Origin: Thermodesulfobacteriota bacterium
GTDB taxonomy: Bacteria > Desulfobacterota > DSM-4660 > Desulfatiglandales > Desulfatiglandaceae
Assembly: GCA_028278625.1 (NCBI GenBank)
Contig: JANQDY010000089.1
Coordinates: 186,001 to 250,000, forward strand
Length of the DNA: 64,000 nt
Reading direction: 5' to 3'
Shown: positions 52,350-61,469 of the stretch, piece by piece
Position numbering within the stretch: position 1 is the stretch's first letter
Layout of the letters: each line of letters starts with the position of its first letter
Program-made: the position numbers and the translations under genes
The notes under the pieces: generated by a model
The model's database searches: none
Seen by the model: the letters and a program-made list of their open reading frames with translations, nothing else
What the model was told of the DNA's origin: nothing

Positions 52350-52459
52350 ACCCTGTAGCTGGTAGGGCGCTTTGGGGTGGTATGGCTTTTTTTGAACTTT
52401 CAACACAACCAAAAAAGCGGGACATTCATGCTGGGTCCCGAAAGAATCAGGAGGGTAAA

Positions 52460-53341
52460 ATGCTTTTACCGAAATTTGAATTCCATGAACCCGAAACGGT
52501 GGAAGAGGCTTGCGGGATCCTTGGGGAACTGGGCGAAAAAGCGAAAACCGTTGCAGGGGGGACGGACTTGTTCGTCAACATGAAGAAGGGACTCCTCCAG
52601 CCGGAACATGTGGTTTCCCTTGATCGCATCGAATCACTCTCAAGGATTGAACCTTCAAACGGGACCCTTCGGATTGGCGCCTGCGCCAAGGCCGCGGAAA
52701 TTGCCGAATCGGAGGCCGTAGGCGCCGATTTTCCCGCTCTTACGGCAGGTGCCTCCAAACTCGGTTCGCCCCTGATTCGAAATCTGGCAACCGTCGGGGG
52801 GAACCTGATATCCGCAAGGCCGGCCGCGGATTTTCCGCCACCACTGCTTGCCTATGGTGCCAAGGTGCTACTCAAGAGCAGCACCGGCGAAAGAAGCGTG
52901 GCTTTGTCTGATTTTATTGAGGCTCCCGGACAAACCGTCATTTCTCCCACGGAGATTCTTGAGAGCATTTTGCTGGAGGCGCCCGCCGAAAATTCCGCAA
53001 GTGCATATATCAAACTCGGCATCCGGGAGGCACTGGAGATTTCACTGGTGAATGTGGCGGTTTCCATTACTCTGGACGGACCTGGCGGTCCCATAAAAGG
53101 CGCCCGTATCGTCATGGGATCCGTGGGACCAACGCCCCTGATTTCTGCGGCCGCTGAAAAGGCGCTGTTGGGGGAAACACCGTCCCAAGCGCTCTTTCTT
53201 AAAGCGGGAGAAGCGGCAGCCGGCGACAGCAGACCCATTGACGACTTCAGGGCCGGCGCCGACTACAAGCGCGCCATGGTTAAGGAATTGACCCGAAGAG
53301 CGCTGATTCAAGCTTACGAACGGTTGGGCGGTGCATCATAA
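52460..53341 (+). CDS. Molybdenum hydroxylase FAD-binding (medium) subunit
   Basis: 293 residues from the ATG at 52460 with AGGAGGG before it. FAD contacts are seen in KTVAGGTDLFVNMKKGL and LIRNLATVGGNLISARPAADFPPPLLA. It belongs to the xanthine dehydrogenase/CO dehydrogenase medium-subunit family. It lacks the Cys-rich insert that holds an extra [4Fe-4S] cluster in 4-hydroxybenzoyl-CoA reductase (only two scattered Cys). It passes electrons from the 2Fe-2S subunit to an external acceptor. Gene order medium-small-large is the cox/nic type. Confidence 0.92.
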   Translation: MLLPKFEFHEPETVEEACGILGELGEKAKTVAGGTDLFVNMKKGLLQPEHVVSLDRIESLSRIEPSNGTLRIGACAKAAEIAESEAVGADFPALTAGASKLGSPLIRNLATVGGNLISARPAADFPPPLLAYGAKVLLKSSTGERSVALSDFIEAPGQTVISPTEILESILLEAPAENSASAYIKLGIREALEISLVNVAVSITLDGPGGPIKGARIVMGSVGPTPLISAAAEKALLGETPSQALFLKAGEAAAGDSRPIDDFRAGADYKRAMVKELTRRALIQAYERLGGAS

Positions 53342-53422
53342 ATTGATCGTTGAGTAACGCAATTTTTGACCAATACACGCCTCAAATGAAACGATCAATC
53401 AACGGAAATAGAGGAGAAAACC

Positions 53423-53887
53423 ATGAAAAAAATGATCTGCCTCACCATAAACGGAAAAGAATATGAAGTGGCGGTGGCACCCAATATGACCCTTGCGGAC
53501 CTCTTAAGAGAAGAGTTAATGCTCACCGGCACCAAGAAAGGGTGTGAAATGGGTGACTGCGGAACCTGCACCGTCATTATGAACGGCAGAGCGGTTAACT
53601 CCTGTCTGGTGCTGGCCGTTCAGGCATCGGGCAAGGAAATCACAACCGTTGAGGGCCTTGAAACCGATGAAGGCCTCCATCCCCTGCAGGAGAAATTCAT
53701 TGAAAATGGCGCCATACAATGCGGGTTCTGTACCTCCGGCATGCTGTTAAGTGCCAAAAGCCTTCTGGACAATAACCCGAAACCCAGCGAACTTGAAATC
53801 CGCACTGCCATATCCGGCAACCTATGCAGATGTACCGGCTATCAAAAGATTGTTGAGTCCATCAAAGATGCCAGTGAAGGGAGATAG
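53423..53887 (+). CDS. Molybdenum hydroxylase [2Fe-2S] (small) subunit
   Basis: 154 residues. The plant-type cluster motif is CEMGDCGTCTVIMNGRAVNSC and the second cluster CGFCTSGM ... CRCTGYQKI, as in all XDH-family small subunits. It links the molybdenum centre to FAD. It lies 81 bases after the FAD subunit and 3 bases before the large subunit. Confidence 0.95.
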   Translation: MKKMICLTINGKEYEVAVAPNMTLADLLREELMLTGTKKGCEMGDCGTCTVIMNGRAVNSCLVLAVQASGKEITTVEGLETDEGLHPLQEKFIENGAIQCGFCTSGMLLSAKSLLDNNPKPSELEIRTAISGNLCRCTGYQKIVESIKDASEGR

Positions 53888-53890
53888 GAA

Positions 53891-56251
53891 ATGACCGAAT
53901 ATCATGTGATCAATGGACGGGCACCCAGGGTGGATGCCCCTGCCAAAGCAACCGGTCGGGCCATGTATGTGGATGACATCAAGCTACCGGGAATGCTTTA
54001 CGGTGCACTGCTTCAGAGTCCGCTGGCCCATGCCAGGATTCTCAATATTGATACGTCCAAAGCCCGGAAACTGCCCGGCGTTAAATCAGTGGTGACGGCC
54101 GAGGATGCTGGAATGGTCGGATACGGGGTGAGCCCCGCGCGATACGATGAGACCCTTTTTGTAAAGGATCGGGCCCGCTATATCGGTGATGAAATCGCCG
54201 CGGTGGCCGCTGTGGATCTTGAGACCGCTTTGGAAGCGGTATCCCTCATAGATGTGGATTATGAAGAGCTGCCGGCGGTATTTACCGTGGAAGAGGCCAT
54301 GGCTGAGGGGGCCCCGCCGATCCACGAGAAATACCCGAACAACATCGGTGCTGAGGTCCACCAGGAGTTCGGAAATGTGGAAGAGGCATTCGCCCAGTGC
54401 GACCTCATTCGAACCGATACCTTCCTGAACAAAAGACAGGACGGTGCCTTCCTGGAGCCCAACGGAGTTGTTGCCGATTATGACCGAAACGGCTTCTTGA
54501 CGCTTCATTCCTCCACCCAGGTGCCCCATTATGTAATGCGGATCATTGCCATGGTGCTGAATATTCCCATCGGTAAGATTAAGGTTGTAAAGCCTTATGT
54601 GGGCGGCGGCTTCGGCCCCAAAGCCGGTACCAATTCCATGGAGCTGGCATCATGTCTCCTTTCCATCAAGACCGGTAAGCCCGTAAAGATGAATTATACC
54701 CGGGAACAGGTCTTTTTGTTCTCAAGGGCTAGGCATCAATTCAAACATACCCTCACCACCGGCGTCAAAAAGGACGGTACCCTCATGGCCCTCACCAACG
54801 AGTGTTACCTGGAAGGGGGTGCATACACGAGTTTTGGCATCGCCACCGTCTATTATGCGGGATCGCTGCTGGGTGCCCCATACCGGCTGCCCAACATGAA
54901 ATACGATGGTTACCGCCTCTACACCAATCGGCCGGCATGCGGGGCCCAGAGGGGACACGGCGGCGTTGCGGCACGGGCCGCGTGGGAGCAGCAGCTGGAT
55001 CTCATTGCAGAGGAACTGGGTATTGATCCGGTGGAATTCAGGCTCAAGAACGCCATGGAGGCGGGGGACGTCACCTGTAACGATTTCAATACCAGCAGCT
55101 TCGGCATGAAAGAGTGTATCGAAGCCGTCAAGGAAGGCTCCGGTTGGAGTGAGAAAAAAGGGAAGATGCCCGATGGGAAAGGGATCGGCATTGCCACGGG
55201 ATTTTTCGTCTCAGGAGCAGGGTATCCCATCTACCGTTCCCAAACGGCCCATTCCACGGTGGTCATCAAACTGAGTGAGGATGGGGGGACGGCCCACGTG
55301 CTCACGGGAAGCGCGGAAATCGGCCAGGGATCCGATACCACCATGGCCATGATTGCCGCCGAAGCCCTGGGTGTGCCCTTGGATCATATCAGAATTTCTT
55401 CCGGGGACACGGACTACAGCGTGGATCTGGGAGCCTACTCCAGCCGGCAAACCCTGATGACGGGCCACGCCACCAAGGCGGCCGCCGAGGATGTGAAACA
55501 ACAGGTACTGGCGGTGCTGAGCGAAAAGCTGAATGTGCCCGTGGACCAAATGGACATCAAGAAGGGCTTTATCCAGTTTGCGGGGGAGGCCCCTGATTTC
55601 GGAGAGCTCAGGGCCATCTATGCCAAAGAGCACCGGGGTTTTGCGGACAACCCGGATCTCAAAGATCCTCTTACTTTCAGGGAAGCGGCACGCATTGCCT
55701 ATTTGACCCGGGGATCCATGGTCGGTACCGGCAGCTACAAACCGGGCGAACTGGGGGGTAAGTTCAAGGGTGCCGCCGTGGGTACGTCGCCCGCTTACGG
55801 TCCGTCGGCCCAGGTGGTTGAAATCACCGTTGACAAGGGGACCGGCAAAATCACCATTGACCGGATGACCGATGCCCATGACTGCGGTTTTGCCATCAAC
55901 CGAACCTCCGTGGAAGCCCAGATGCAGGGCTCGCTCTCAATGGGTGTGGGTGAAGCCATGTACGAAGAGGTGAAGTTTGACGACAAAGGACGCATTTTGA
56001 ATGCCAACCTGGGTGAGTACAAGATTGCAACGGCCCTTGATATGCCCAATGTTGATGCCATCATCGTTGAAAGCAACGAACCCAACGGCCCCTTCGGCGC
56101 AAAAGAGGTGGGGGAAGGGGCCATTATGCCCACCATCCCAGCCATACTGAACGCCCTTTACGATGCCACCGGCGTTGCCGTTCAGGAGCTGCCCCTGACC
56201 CCCGAGCGGGTATTTAAAGCGATACGGGAAAAAGAGGAAAAGGAGAAATAG
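53891..56251 (+). CDS. Molybdenum hydroxylase molybdopterin (large) subunit, XDH family
   Basis: 786 residues. GGGFGPKAG near residue 237, RPACGAQRGHGGVAARAAWEQQLDLIAEELG near 348, GQGSDTTMAMIAAEALGVPLDHI, and the catalytic glutamate E742 in GAKEVGEGAIMP. The segment AQRGHGG does not match the CO dehydrogenase motif AYxCSFR, so it is a hydroxylase or dehydrogenase of an aromatic, N-heterocyclic or aldehyde substrate. The hydroxyl comes from water. ThiF-like and ThiS-like genes follow and may relate to its cofactor. Confidence 0.93.
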   Translation: MTEYHVINGRAPRVDAPAKATGRAMYVDDIKLPGMLYGALLQSPLAHARILNIDTSKARKLPGVKSVVTAEDAGMVGYGVSPARYDETLFVKDRARYIGDEIAAVAAVDLETALEAVSLIDVDYEELPAVFTVEEAMAEGAPPIHEKYPNNIGAEVHQEFGNVEEAFAQCDLIRTDTFLNKRQDGAFLEPNGVVADYDRNGFLTLHSSTQVPHYVMRIIAMVLNIPIGKIKVVKPYVGGGFGPKAGTNSMELASCLLSIKTGKPVKMNYTREQVFLFSRARHQFKHTLTTGVKKDGTLMALTNECYLEGGAYTSFGIATVYYAGSLLGAPYRLPNMKYDGYRLYTNRPACGAQRGHGGVAARAAWEQQLDLIAEELGIDPVEFRLKNAMEAGDVTCNDFNTSSFGMKECIEAVKEGSGWSEKKGKMPDGKGIGIATGFFVSGAGYPIYRSQTAHSTVVIKLSEDGGTAHVLTGSAEIGQGSDTTMAMIAAEALGVPLDHIRISSGDTDYSVDLGAYSSRQTLMTGHATKAAAEDVKQQVLAVLSEKLNVPVDQMDIKKGFIQFAGEAPDFGELRAIYAKEHRGFADNPDLKDPLTFREAARIAYLTRGSMVGTGSYKPGELGGKFKGAAVGTSPAYGPSAQVVEITVDKGTGKITIDRMTDAHDCGFAINRTSVEAQMQGSLSMGVGEAMYEEVKFDDKGRILNANLGEYKIATALDMPNVDAIIVESNEPNGPFGAKEVGEGAIMPTIPAILNALYDATGVAVQELPLTPERVFKAIREKEEKEK

Positions 56252-56273
56252 TCAAAACCCAAGAACAAATATC

Positions 56274-56350
56274 GAATATTGAACAAGGAATATGAGAACC
56301 GTAGAAATGGTCTTAAAACTTCATCATTCGACATTCCTTGTTCGATATTC
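56274..56350. repeat. Inverted repeat with GAATAT[T/C]GAACAAGGAAT arms
   Basis: Arms 56274-56291 and 56333-56350 pair at 17 of 18 positions around a 41-base spacer. The string looks like a dispersed palindromic element rather than part of a gene. It separates the Mo-subunit gene from the ThiF-like gene and makes a TTG start inside it unlikely. Confidence 0.6.
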
Positions 56351-56412
56351 TGCGGTTCAAGAATAGTGCAAATTCAAATGGGTTGGAACTATTCGAATAT
56401 TCGGATAAATTG

Positions 56413-57186
56413 ATGCCGACGCAACTATCCAAAGAAGAACGGCTCAGATACCGGCGACAGATGATGCTCCCCGAAATCGGGGAGGAGGGACAGATAACGC
56501 TCAAGAAATCGAAGGTGTTTCTGGCCGGTTTGGGAGGATTGGGCTCTATATCCGCCTACTATCTGGTGGCGGCAGGGGTGGGCCGGCTGCGGGCGGTGGA
56601 TAGGGATCGGGTGGAACTGGGAAACCTGAACCGGCAGTTGCTGCACCATACCGGGGATGTGGGCAGAGAGAAGGCGGCATCCGCGAAAGAAAAACTTCAT
56701 CATCTCAATCCCCACTGCCGTGTGGAGACCCTTTGCGAGACCATCCGGCCGGAAAATGCGGATGCGCTGGTGGGGGATGCCCGACTGATTGTGGACGGTA
56801 CCGATAACGTGAAGACACGACGGATATTGAACCGTGTCTCTTTAAGAAATAATATTCCTTTTGTTTTTGGGGGTGTGGAGGGACGGACGGGCATGGTCAC
56901 CATTTTTATTCCCGGTAAGACCCCCTGCTTTGAATGCCTTTTTCCGGAGGGGACCTTTGATAAGGGTCCTCCCGGGGTTTTAGGGCCCCTGCCGGGCATT
57001 ATCGGCGCTTTAGAAGCGCTTTCGGCCGTGAATTTTCTGCTGGGATTGAAAAAAGGGCAGCTAAGCGGTAAAATGCTTTATGTGGATGGCGCGACAATGC
57101 GAATGAAAACAATAGAAATGGGGAAGAATGCCCAATGCCGTGTTTGCGCCGCCTATTTATTAAAGGAGGATCATGCCCATGAGTGA
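56413..57186 (+). CDS. ThiF/MoeB-family E1-like adenylyltransferase
   Basis: 257 residues from the ATG at 56413 (MPTQLSKEERLRYRRQMMLPEIGEEGQITLKKSKVFLAGLGGLGS); this matches the usual start, while the TTG at 56338 falls in a repeat. ATP loop GLGGLGS, NLNRQLLHH, VDGTDNVKTRRILNRV, and two Cys pairs (CFEC, CRVC) for zinc. Such enzymes adenylate the C-terminal Gly of MoaD or ThiS. The next gene, overlapping by 14 bases, encodes a likely partner. The ribosome site is weak. Confidence 0.85.
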   Translation: MPTQLSKEERLRYRRQMMLPEIGEEGQITLKKSKVFLAGLGGLGSISAYYLVAAGVGRLRAVDRDRVELGNLNRQLLHHTGDVGREKAASAKEKLHHLNPHCRVETLCETIRPENADALVGDARLIVDGTDNVKTRRILNRVSLRNNIPFVFGGVEGRTGMVTIFIPGKTPCFECLFPEGTFDKGPPGVLGPLPGIIGALEALSAVNFLLGLKKGQLSGKMLYVDGATMRMKTIEMGKNAQCRVCAAYLLKEDHAHE

Positions 57187-57397
57187 AGAGGAAAGAATGG
57201 AAGTGATCATCAACGGTTTTAAAGAGAGGGTGAAAAAGGGATCCTCCATAACCGAATTGATTCTAAAATATGATGAGATGGAATCTGCCATGATGGTAGA
57301 GAGGAACGGAAAATTCGTTTATCCCCAGGACTATGACAAAACCCTTCCGGAACCGGGAGACGTTCTTGAGTTTATTCACCCGGATTTTGGCGGTTAG
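57173..57397 (+). CDS. ThiS/MoaD-like sulfur carrier protein
   Basis: 74 residues ending DFGG. The sequence VIINGFKERVKKGSSITELILKYD, MMVERNGKFVYPQDY and LPEPGDVLEFIHPDFGG follows ThiS more than MoaD. The ATG at 57173 is close to AAAGGAGG; an ATG two codons later has better spacing. Together with the E1 upstream it could make a thiocarboxylate sulfur donor, perhaps for the sulfido ligand or pterin of the hydroxylase, or for thiamine. No other thi genes are here. Confidence 0.82.
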   Translation: MPMSEEERMEVIINGFKERVKKGSSITELILKYDEMESAMMVERNGKFVYPQDYDKTLPEPGDVLEFIHPDFGG

Positions 57398-57539
57398 GAT
57401 CCCAAAGGCCTTTCCCTCCTAGTTTGACGGATCGTCTTGACATTTCCCACATCCGGGCGCAAGATGCTTGAGATCCAATAACCGGTTCTGATGGTGTACC
57501 AATTCCGAAAACAACTCTGATATCAGTAAGGGGGCGAAG

Positions 57540-58634
57540 GTGAATCAGCGGATCGCTTTTGTGGATGACGAGGCAGTGGTCCTCAAAATGTTGCGCCGGA
57601 TTTTTGAAAATGATCCCTTTGACGTCTTTACCTTTGAAAAGCCCTCTCTGGCGATGGCGGCAATGGAGGAGGAACCCTTTTGCGTGGTGGTATCAGACCA
57701 GATGATGCCGGAAATGGACGGCACGGACTTCCTTGCGCAGGTGCGGTCCAGATGGCCGGATACTGTCCGCATTCTGATGACCGGATATGTGGAGACGGAA
57801 ACGGTCATCAGGGCCATCAATGAAGGGAGTGTTTTTCGCTTTGTCGGCAAGCCGTGGGAAAATCCTGAATTGAAAAAGATCGTAAACGACGCCATGGATC
57901 AGCACCGGCTCGTGGTCGAGCACCGCGAGTTGACGAGATTGACCGAAGAACAGAACAAGGAATTGATTGAACTGAACCAGGGCCTTGAAAGGAGGGTCCG
58001 GGAGCGAACGGAGCAACTGCGAAAAAATGAGGAAGAGCTGAAGAATACCCTGACCAAATTGCGCCGTTCACTGGAAGCCACCATTCAGGCACTGGCATTG
58101 ACCGCCGAAGCCCGGGACCCCTATACGGCGGGGCATCAGCGTCGTGTTGCCGATTTGTCCCGGGCCATCGCGCAGAAAATGAACCTTTCCCAGGATGTGG
58201 TGGACGGCGTTCGAATGGCAGGCTCAATTCATGATCTGGGGAAGATTTATGTCCCTTCGGAGATTCTGAACAAACCGGGCAAGATCAGGGAAAACGAGTT
58301 TGAATTGGTGAAATCCCATCCCGACGTGGGTTACGAGATTCTGCAAACCATCAATTTTCCCTGGCCCGTGGCCGACATCGAACTCCAGCACCATGAGCGA
58401 ATGGACGGTTCAGGGTATCCCAAAGGGCTTAAAGGGGAGGAAATACTTCTGGAAGCCAGGATTGTGGCGGTTGCCGATGTTGTGGAAAGCATGTCTTCAC
58501 ACCGGCCTTATCGCCCCGCACTGGGTATTGAAAAAGCCCTTGAGGAGATACGGGCCGGGCGAGGCACCCTTTTTGATGCATCGGTCGTGGATGCCTGCCT
58601 GTCGATTTTCGAAGAGGGCGACTATCATTTCTGA
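57540..58634 (+). CDS. Response regulator with HD-GYP domain (c-di-GMP phosphodiesterase type)
   Basis: 364 residues from a GTG with AAGGGGG upstream. Receiver domain 1-120 with phospho-acceptor D53 (VVSDQMMPEMDG) and FVGKPW; a coiled coil (about 130-180, LNQGLERRVRERTEQLRKNEEEL); then the HD-GYP domain with HDLGKIYVP and HHERMDGSGYPKGLKGEEI. It probably hydrolyses cyclic di-GMP under control of a sensor kinase not in this window. Unrelated to the catabolic genes. Confidence 0.93.
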   Translation: MNQRIAFVDDEAVVLKMLRRIFENDPFDVFTFEKPSLAMAAMEEEPFCVVVSDQMMPEMDGTDFLAQVRSRWPDTVRILMTGYVETETVIRAINEGSVFRFVGKPWENPELKKIVNDAMDQHRLVVEHRELTRLTEEQNKELIELNQGLERRVRERTEQLRKNEEELKNTLTKLRRSLEATIQALALTAEARDPYTAGHQRRVADLSRAIAQKMNLSQDVVDGVRMAGSIHDLGKIYVPSEILNKPGKIRENEFELVKSHPDVGYEILQTINFPWPVADIELQHHERMDGSGYPKGLKGEEILLEARIVAVADVVESMSSHRPYRPALGIEKALEEIRAGRGTLFDASVVDACLSIFEEGDYHF

Positions 58635-58637
58635 ACA

Positions 58638-59648
58638 TCACTGTTTCATGAAATAGTCACACACGTCCCGGGATACATTTCGAATGAATGTGCCTTTGGA
58701 TTTTCCGGTGATGAAGACCGTCAGGACAAATTCACGGCCATTGGGGAGCCGCACGATGCCGGCGTCGTGAAATGTGTCGGATGTGGTGCCGGTTTTTGAA
58801 AAGACTTTCGCGCCTTTTGGCACGCCTCCGGCGATGCGCATGCGCTGATATGACTGCTTCCGAACGTCTCGCACCATCAGCTTTCGCATTTCTTCACTGC
58901 TCTTGGGGCTGACCAGTGCATCGGCGGCCAGAATCTGAAGAAAGCGTGCAGCGGCCACCGCCGTCATGGTGTTTCGATTCACCCAGGGGCCTTCCGGTTT
59001 CCCCCCCCTTAGAAACTGCTTTTCCCCCGGCGGTATGGGGCTGCCCCAGGTTTTCTGGCAGGCGTTGATCTGTTCGATGCCAAGGGACTGCAGCCAGCGG
59101 TTACAGGCATTCCGTTTTTGGGAAAAAACGCTGTAGTCGTCGGTTGATCTCTTTTGTCCCCCGCAGGTTCCGCTCCAAAGATCCACGATCCAGGCCGTTG
59201 CCGTGTTACTGGATGGGTGTATCATCTGGTAGAGCTTTCTATAAACCTCGGGCGTGATTTGGAGCGCTCCCTCTTCGGCCATCTGATAGACGTAGCCCAT
59301 ATATACCATCTTGATGACACTTGAGGGGTAAAACGGTTCATAGCCGTTATACTCCGCCAGCAGCGGCTCATTGGGATTTGAAAGGTCGATGAGTGCCACA
59401 TGGGCGTTTTGGGATTTGAGGCCCGGTTGTTTTTTGAGGTTTCGGGAGACGATTTGATTCAGTACCCCCTGAAGCTGTTCTGAAAAAGCCGGCTCTGGCG
59501 GTCGTGGAGCAGGCTGTTCTGAAAGGGCGTCTCCATGAATGATGACATGCAAAAAGCACGTGATCAGAAGGATCACCGCCCACCGAGTGTCCCGGCGGGA
59601 TTTCCCTGTTTCTTTGATGGGCCTTGGCGCTCTATGGAATTGCCGCAT
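58638..59648 (-). CDS. Class A beta-lactamase-like serine hydrolase
   Basis: 336 residues with one N-terminal hydrophobic segment (WAVILLITCFLHVIIHG) that is an anchor or signal. The penicillin-recognising motifs are there: S110-x-x-K113 (PSSVIKM), S146-x-N148 (HPSSNTA) and a late KTG (FSKTGTTSD). It is likely a D,D-peptidase-like or beta-lactamase-fold enzyme of the periplasm. Convergent with the HD-GYP gene with only three bases between. Confidence 0.82.
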   Translation of the reverse strand: MRQFHRAPRPIKETGKSRRDTRWAVILLITCFLHVIIHGDALSEQPAPRPPEPAFSEQLQGVLNQIVSRNLKKQPGLKSQNAHVALIDLSNPNEPLLAEYNGYEPFYPSSVIKMVYMGYVYQMAEEGALQITPEVYRKLYQMIHPSSNTATAWIVDLWSGTCGGQKRSTDDYSVFSQKRNACNRWLQSLGIEQINACQKTWGSPIPPGEKQFLRGGKPEGPWVNRNTMTAVAAARFLQILAADALVSPKSSEEMRKLMVRDVRKQSYQRMRIAGGVPKGAKVFSKTGTTSDTFHDAGIVRLPNGREFVLTVFITGKSKGTFIRNVSRDVCDYFMKQ

Positions 59649-59750
59649 GAAATTTTACCATTTTTTGTTTTTCATACTCTTAACATCCTCTGATGGTGAT
59701 TTCAAGTCAGATGATCATTGGTGCCCCATCAATGGCTCAGAAAAAATGGA

Positions 59751-59778
59751 TTGACCTCCGGCCAGGAAAATGTTTAAT
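59751..59778 (+). promoter_or_regulatory. Candidate promoter of the LysM lipoprotein gene
   Basis: TTGACC (59751-59756), 16 bases, TTTAAT (59773-59778), each five of six. It lies about 39 bases before the gene start. Confidence 0.5.
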
Positions 59779-59816
59779 CTTTCGATAAAATGAATTCCGA
59801 GGGAGAGGAAATCCAT

Positions 59817-60266
59817 ATGAAGAAATGCTTCGGCATCTATTGCCGATTAATCGTTATCGCTGTTTTAATAATTGGTTTTCACGGTTGTTCCGATGATAAA
59901 GTTTCCAAAGACGTTGGTGCCATCAAATCGAGGCTTGAACAAATAGAAGACAGGCTGGCAAGTATTGAAAAATCTTCCAAAAGGGTGGGGCATCTGGAAG
60001 TTGAGTTTCAGAAACTTCAGCAATCCATGGAAGCCTGGGAAAGGGCCATTACCGCAAGGCTTGCTCCGGTTTCAAAGAAGAAAACCGTATCTCGAAACAA
60101 AAAGGCGGAAGCGCCGGGTAAGACCAAAACCTATGTGGTTGAGCGCGGGGATAGTCTCTTTCGTATCGCCCAAAAACACAACATGACCGTCGATCAACTC
60201 TGTCAACTCAACAAAATCGGGAAGAATACGGTTTTGCATCCGGGGGCAAAACTCCTTGTATACTGA
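59817..60266 (+). CDS. LysM-domain lipoprotein
   Basis: 149 residues from the ATG at 59817 (MKKCFGIYCRLIVIAVLIIGFHGCSDD). The signal ends in FHGC, a loose lipobox with C24. A coiled coil (IKSRLEQIEDRLASIEKSSKRVGHLEVEFQKLQQSM) and a basic linker lead to one LysM domain (TYVVERGDSLFRIAQKHNMTVDQLCQLNKI) that binds peptidoglycan. It likely links the envelope layers. Confidence 0.85.
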   Translation: MKKCFGIYCRLIVIAVLIIGFHGCSDDKVSKDVGAIKSRLEQIEDRLASIEKSSKRVGHLEVEFQKLQQSMEAWERAITARLAPVSKKKTVSRNKKAEAPGKTKTYVVERGDSLFRIAQKHNMTVDQLCQLNKIGKNTVLHPGAKLLVY

Positions 60267-60322
60267 TTGAATCCGTGTAGTGCCCTTTTGGATGCCGATT
60301 TGTTGGGTGTTGGAGAAAAACC

Positions 60323-60958
60323 ATGAAAAGGGGGATACCCATGGATGAGGTTGATGTCAAGTTTGGTGAATGGATTGAGAAGGGGTTTGGCCTGTACAAG
60401 GAAAATTTCGGTATACTTGTCCTGACGTCGCTGATTGCCGTCATCATCAGCGCCGCGACGGTTGGGATACTTGCGGGACCCATGGCCGCCGGTATTATTC
60501 TCATCGTCTTTCAATTGTTGGAACGGAGGGAACCTCAACCGGAAGTGGGAACACTTTTCAAAGGGTTCGACTTCTTTCTGAACAGTTTCCTCTTTTTTGT
60601 CATTTGGGGGATCGCCATCTTCATCGCAAGCCTTGTTTTAGGGCTCGTGCCCTGCATCGGCCAACTGGCGTCCCTCTTTGTCGTTTTCGTGGCCCATGCC
60701 CTCCTGATGTTCGGCTTTTTTCTGATCGTAGACAGGAATATGGAGTTCTGGCCCGCTTCAGTTGAGAGTTTCAACATGGTAAAGCGGAACTTCTGGCCTT
60801 TCTTGGGGTTCTCCATCGTGTGCAATATCATCGGGAGCATCGGGGCAGTGGCCTGCGGTATCGGCATTGTTTTCACGCTCCCCATTCAGGTGTGCATTCT
60901 GATGGTCGCATACAGGGACGTATTCGGCGGCCAATCGGTTGAGGCCGTGGATTCCTGA
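60323..60958 (+). CDS. Integral membrane protein of unknown function
   Basis: 211 residues with about five hydrophobic segments (ILVLTSLIAVIISAATVGI, AAGIILIVFQLL, LFFVIWGIAIFIASLVLGLVP, LASLFVVFVAHALLMFGFFLIV, FLGFSIVCNIIGSIGAVACGIGIVF). It starts with an amphipathic DVKFGEWIEKGFGLYKENFG, which is common in proteins with repeats of this small membrane fold. I do not recognise a named role. GGAG precedes the ATG. It is ten bases upstream of a DUF2752 gene. Confidence 0.7.
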   Translation: MKRGIPMDEVDVKFGEWIEKGFGLYKENFGILVLTSLIAVIISAATVGILAGPMAAGIILIVFQLLERREPQPEVGTLFKGFDFFLNSFLFFVIWGIAIFIASLVLGLVPCIGQLASLFVVFVAHALLMFGFFLIVDRNMEFWPASVESFNMVKRNFWPFLGFSIVCNIIGSIGAVACGIGIVFTLPIQVCILMVAYRDVFGGQSVEAVDS

Positions 60959-60967
60959 TCAACTGCA

Positions 60968-61435
60968 ATGAATATCAGGGCCATACAATACAGCCCCGAA
61001 AGTGAAAAACACCGGTATCCAAGATGGTCAAGACCGGATTCATACTGGGATGTGGTTGTGGTGCATCTGCCTTTTGCCCTGGCGGCCGCTCTGATGCTTT
61101 TCGTGCCGGTGTGGGCGAACCTTCAGTCTCTACCCCTTATCAAATGCACTTTTCTCCGCTTGACCGGTCTTTCCTGTCCCTTTTGCGGGTTCACCCGTTC
61201 CCTGTGGGCGATTTCTTCAGGTGACTGGCATTTCGCGCTGTATTACTGTCCCTTATCTTTGGGGCTGTATGCGGTGGCGGCCCTCTTTTTTATCTGGCAC
61301 ACGACTGCACTGCTAATGGGGATCAAGTTGGCCTCCGGGATCTACCGCCTTCTCACATCGAACCGTTTGTGGTGGACGGTGGCCGTCCTGTTTTTGCTGA
61401 ATTGGATATATCGCATTGCATATGGCTTGACCTAG
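60968..61435 (+). CDS. DUF2752 family membrane protein
   Basis: 155 residues with three membrane segments. The family motif is GLSCPFCGFTRSLWAISSGDW near residue 65. The role of DUF2752 is unknown; the Cys pair could bind a metal. It likely forms a unit with the membrane protein gene just upstream. Confidence 0.82.
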   Translation: MNIRAIQYSPESEKHRYPRWSRPDSYWDVVVVHLPFALAAALMLFVPVWANLQSLPLIKCTFLRLTGLSCPFCGFTRSLWAISSGDWHFALYYCPLSLGLYAVAALFFIWHTTALLMGIKLASGIYRLLTSNRLWWTVAVLFLLNWIYRIAYGLT

Positions 61436-61469
61436 AAGACGCTTAAAATCATTTGGAGCGCTAATACCG

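Noticed and set aside
53423..56251. Assignment as 4-hydroxybenzoyl-CoA reductase because UbiD, UbiX and a CoA ligase are near
   Set aside because: The FAD subunit has no extra [4Fe-4S] insert, which that reductase family carries.
56338..56412. Upstream TTG start that would lengthen the ThiF-like protein by 25 residues
   Set aside because: It begins inside an inverted repeat, lacks a ribosome site, and the added residues are not part of the family.
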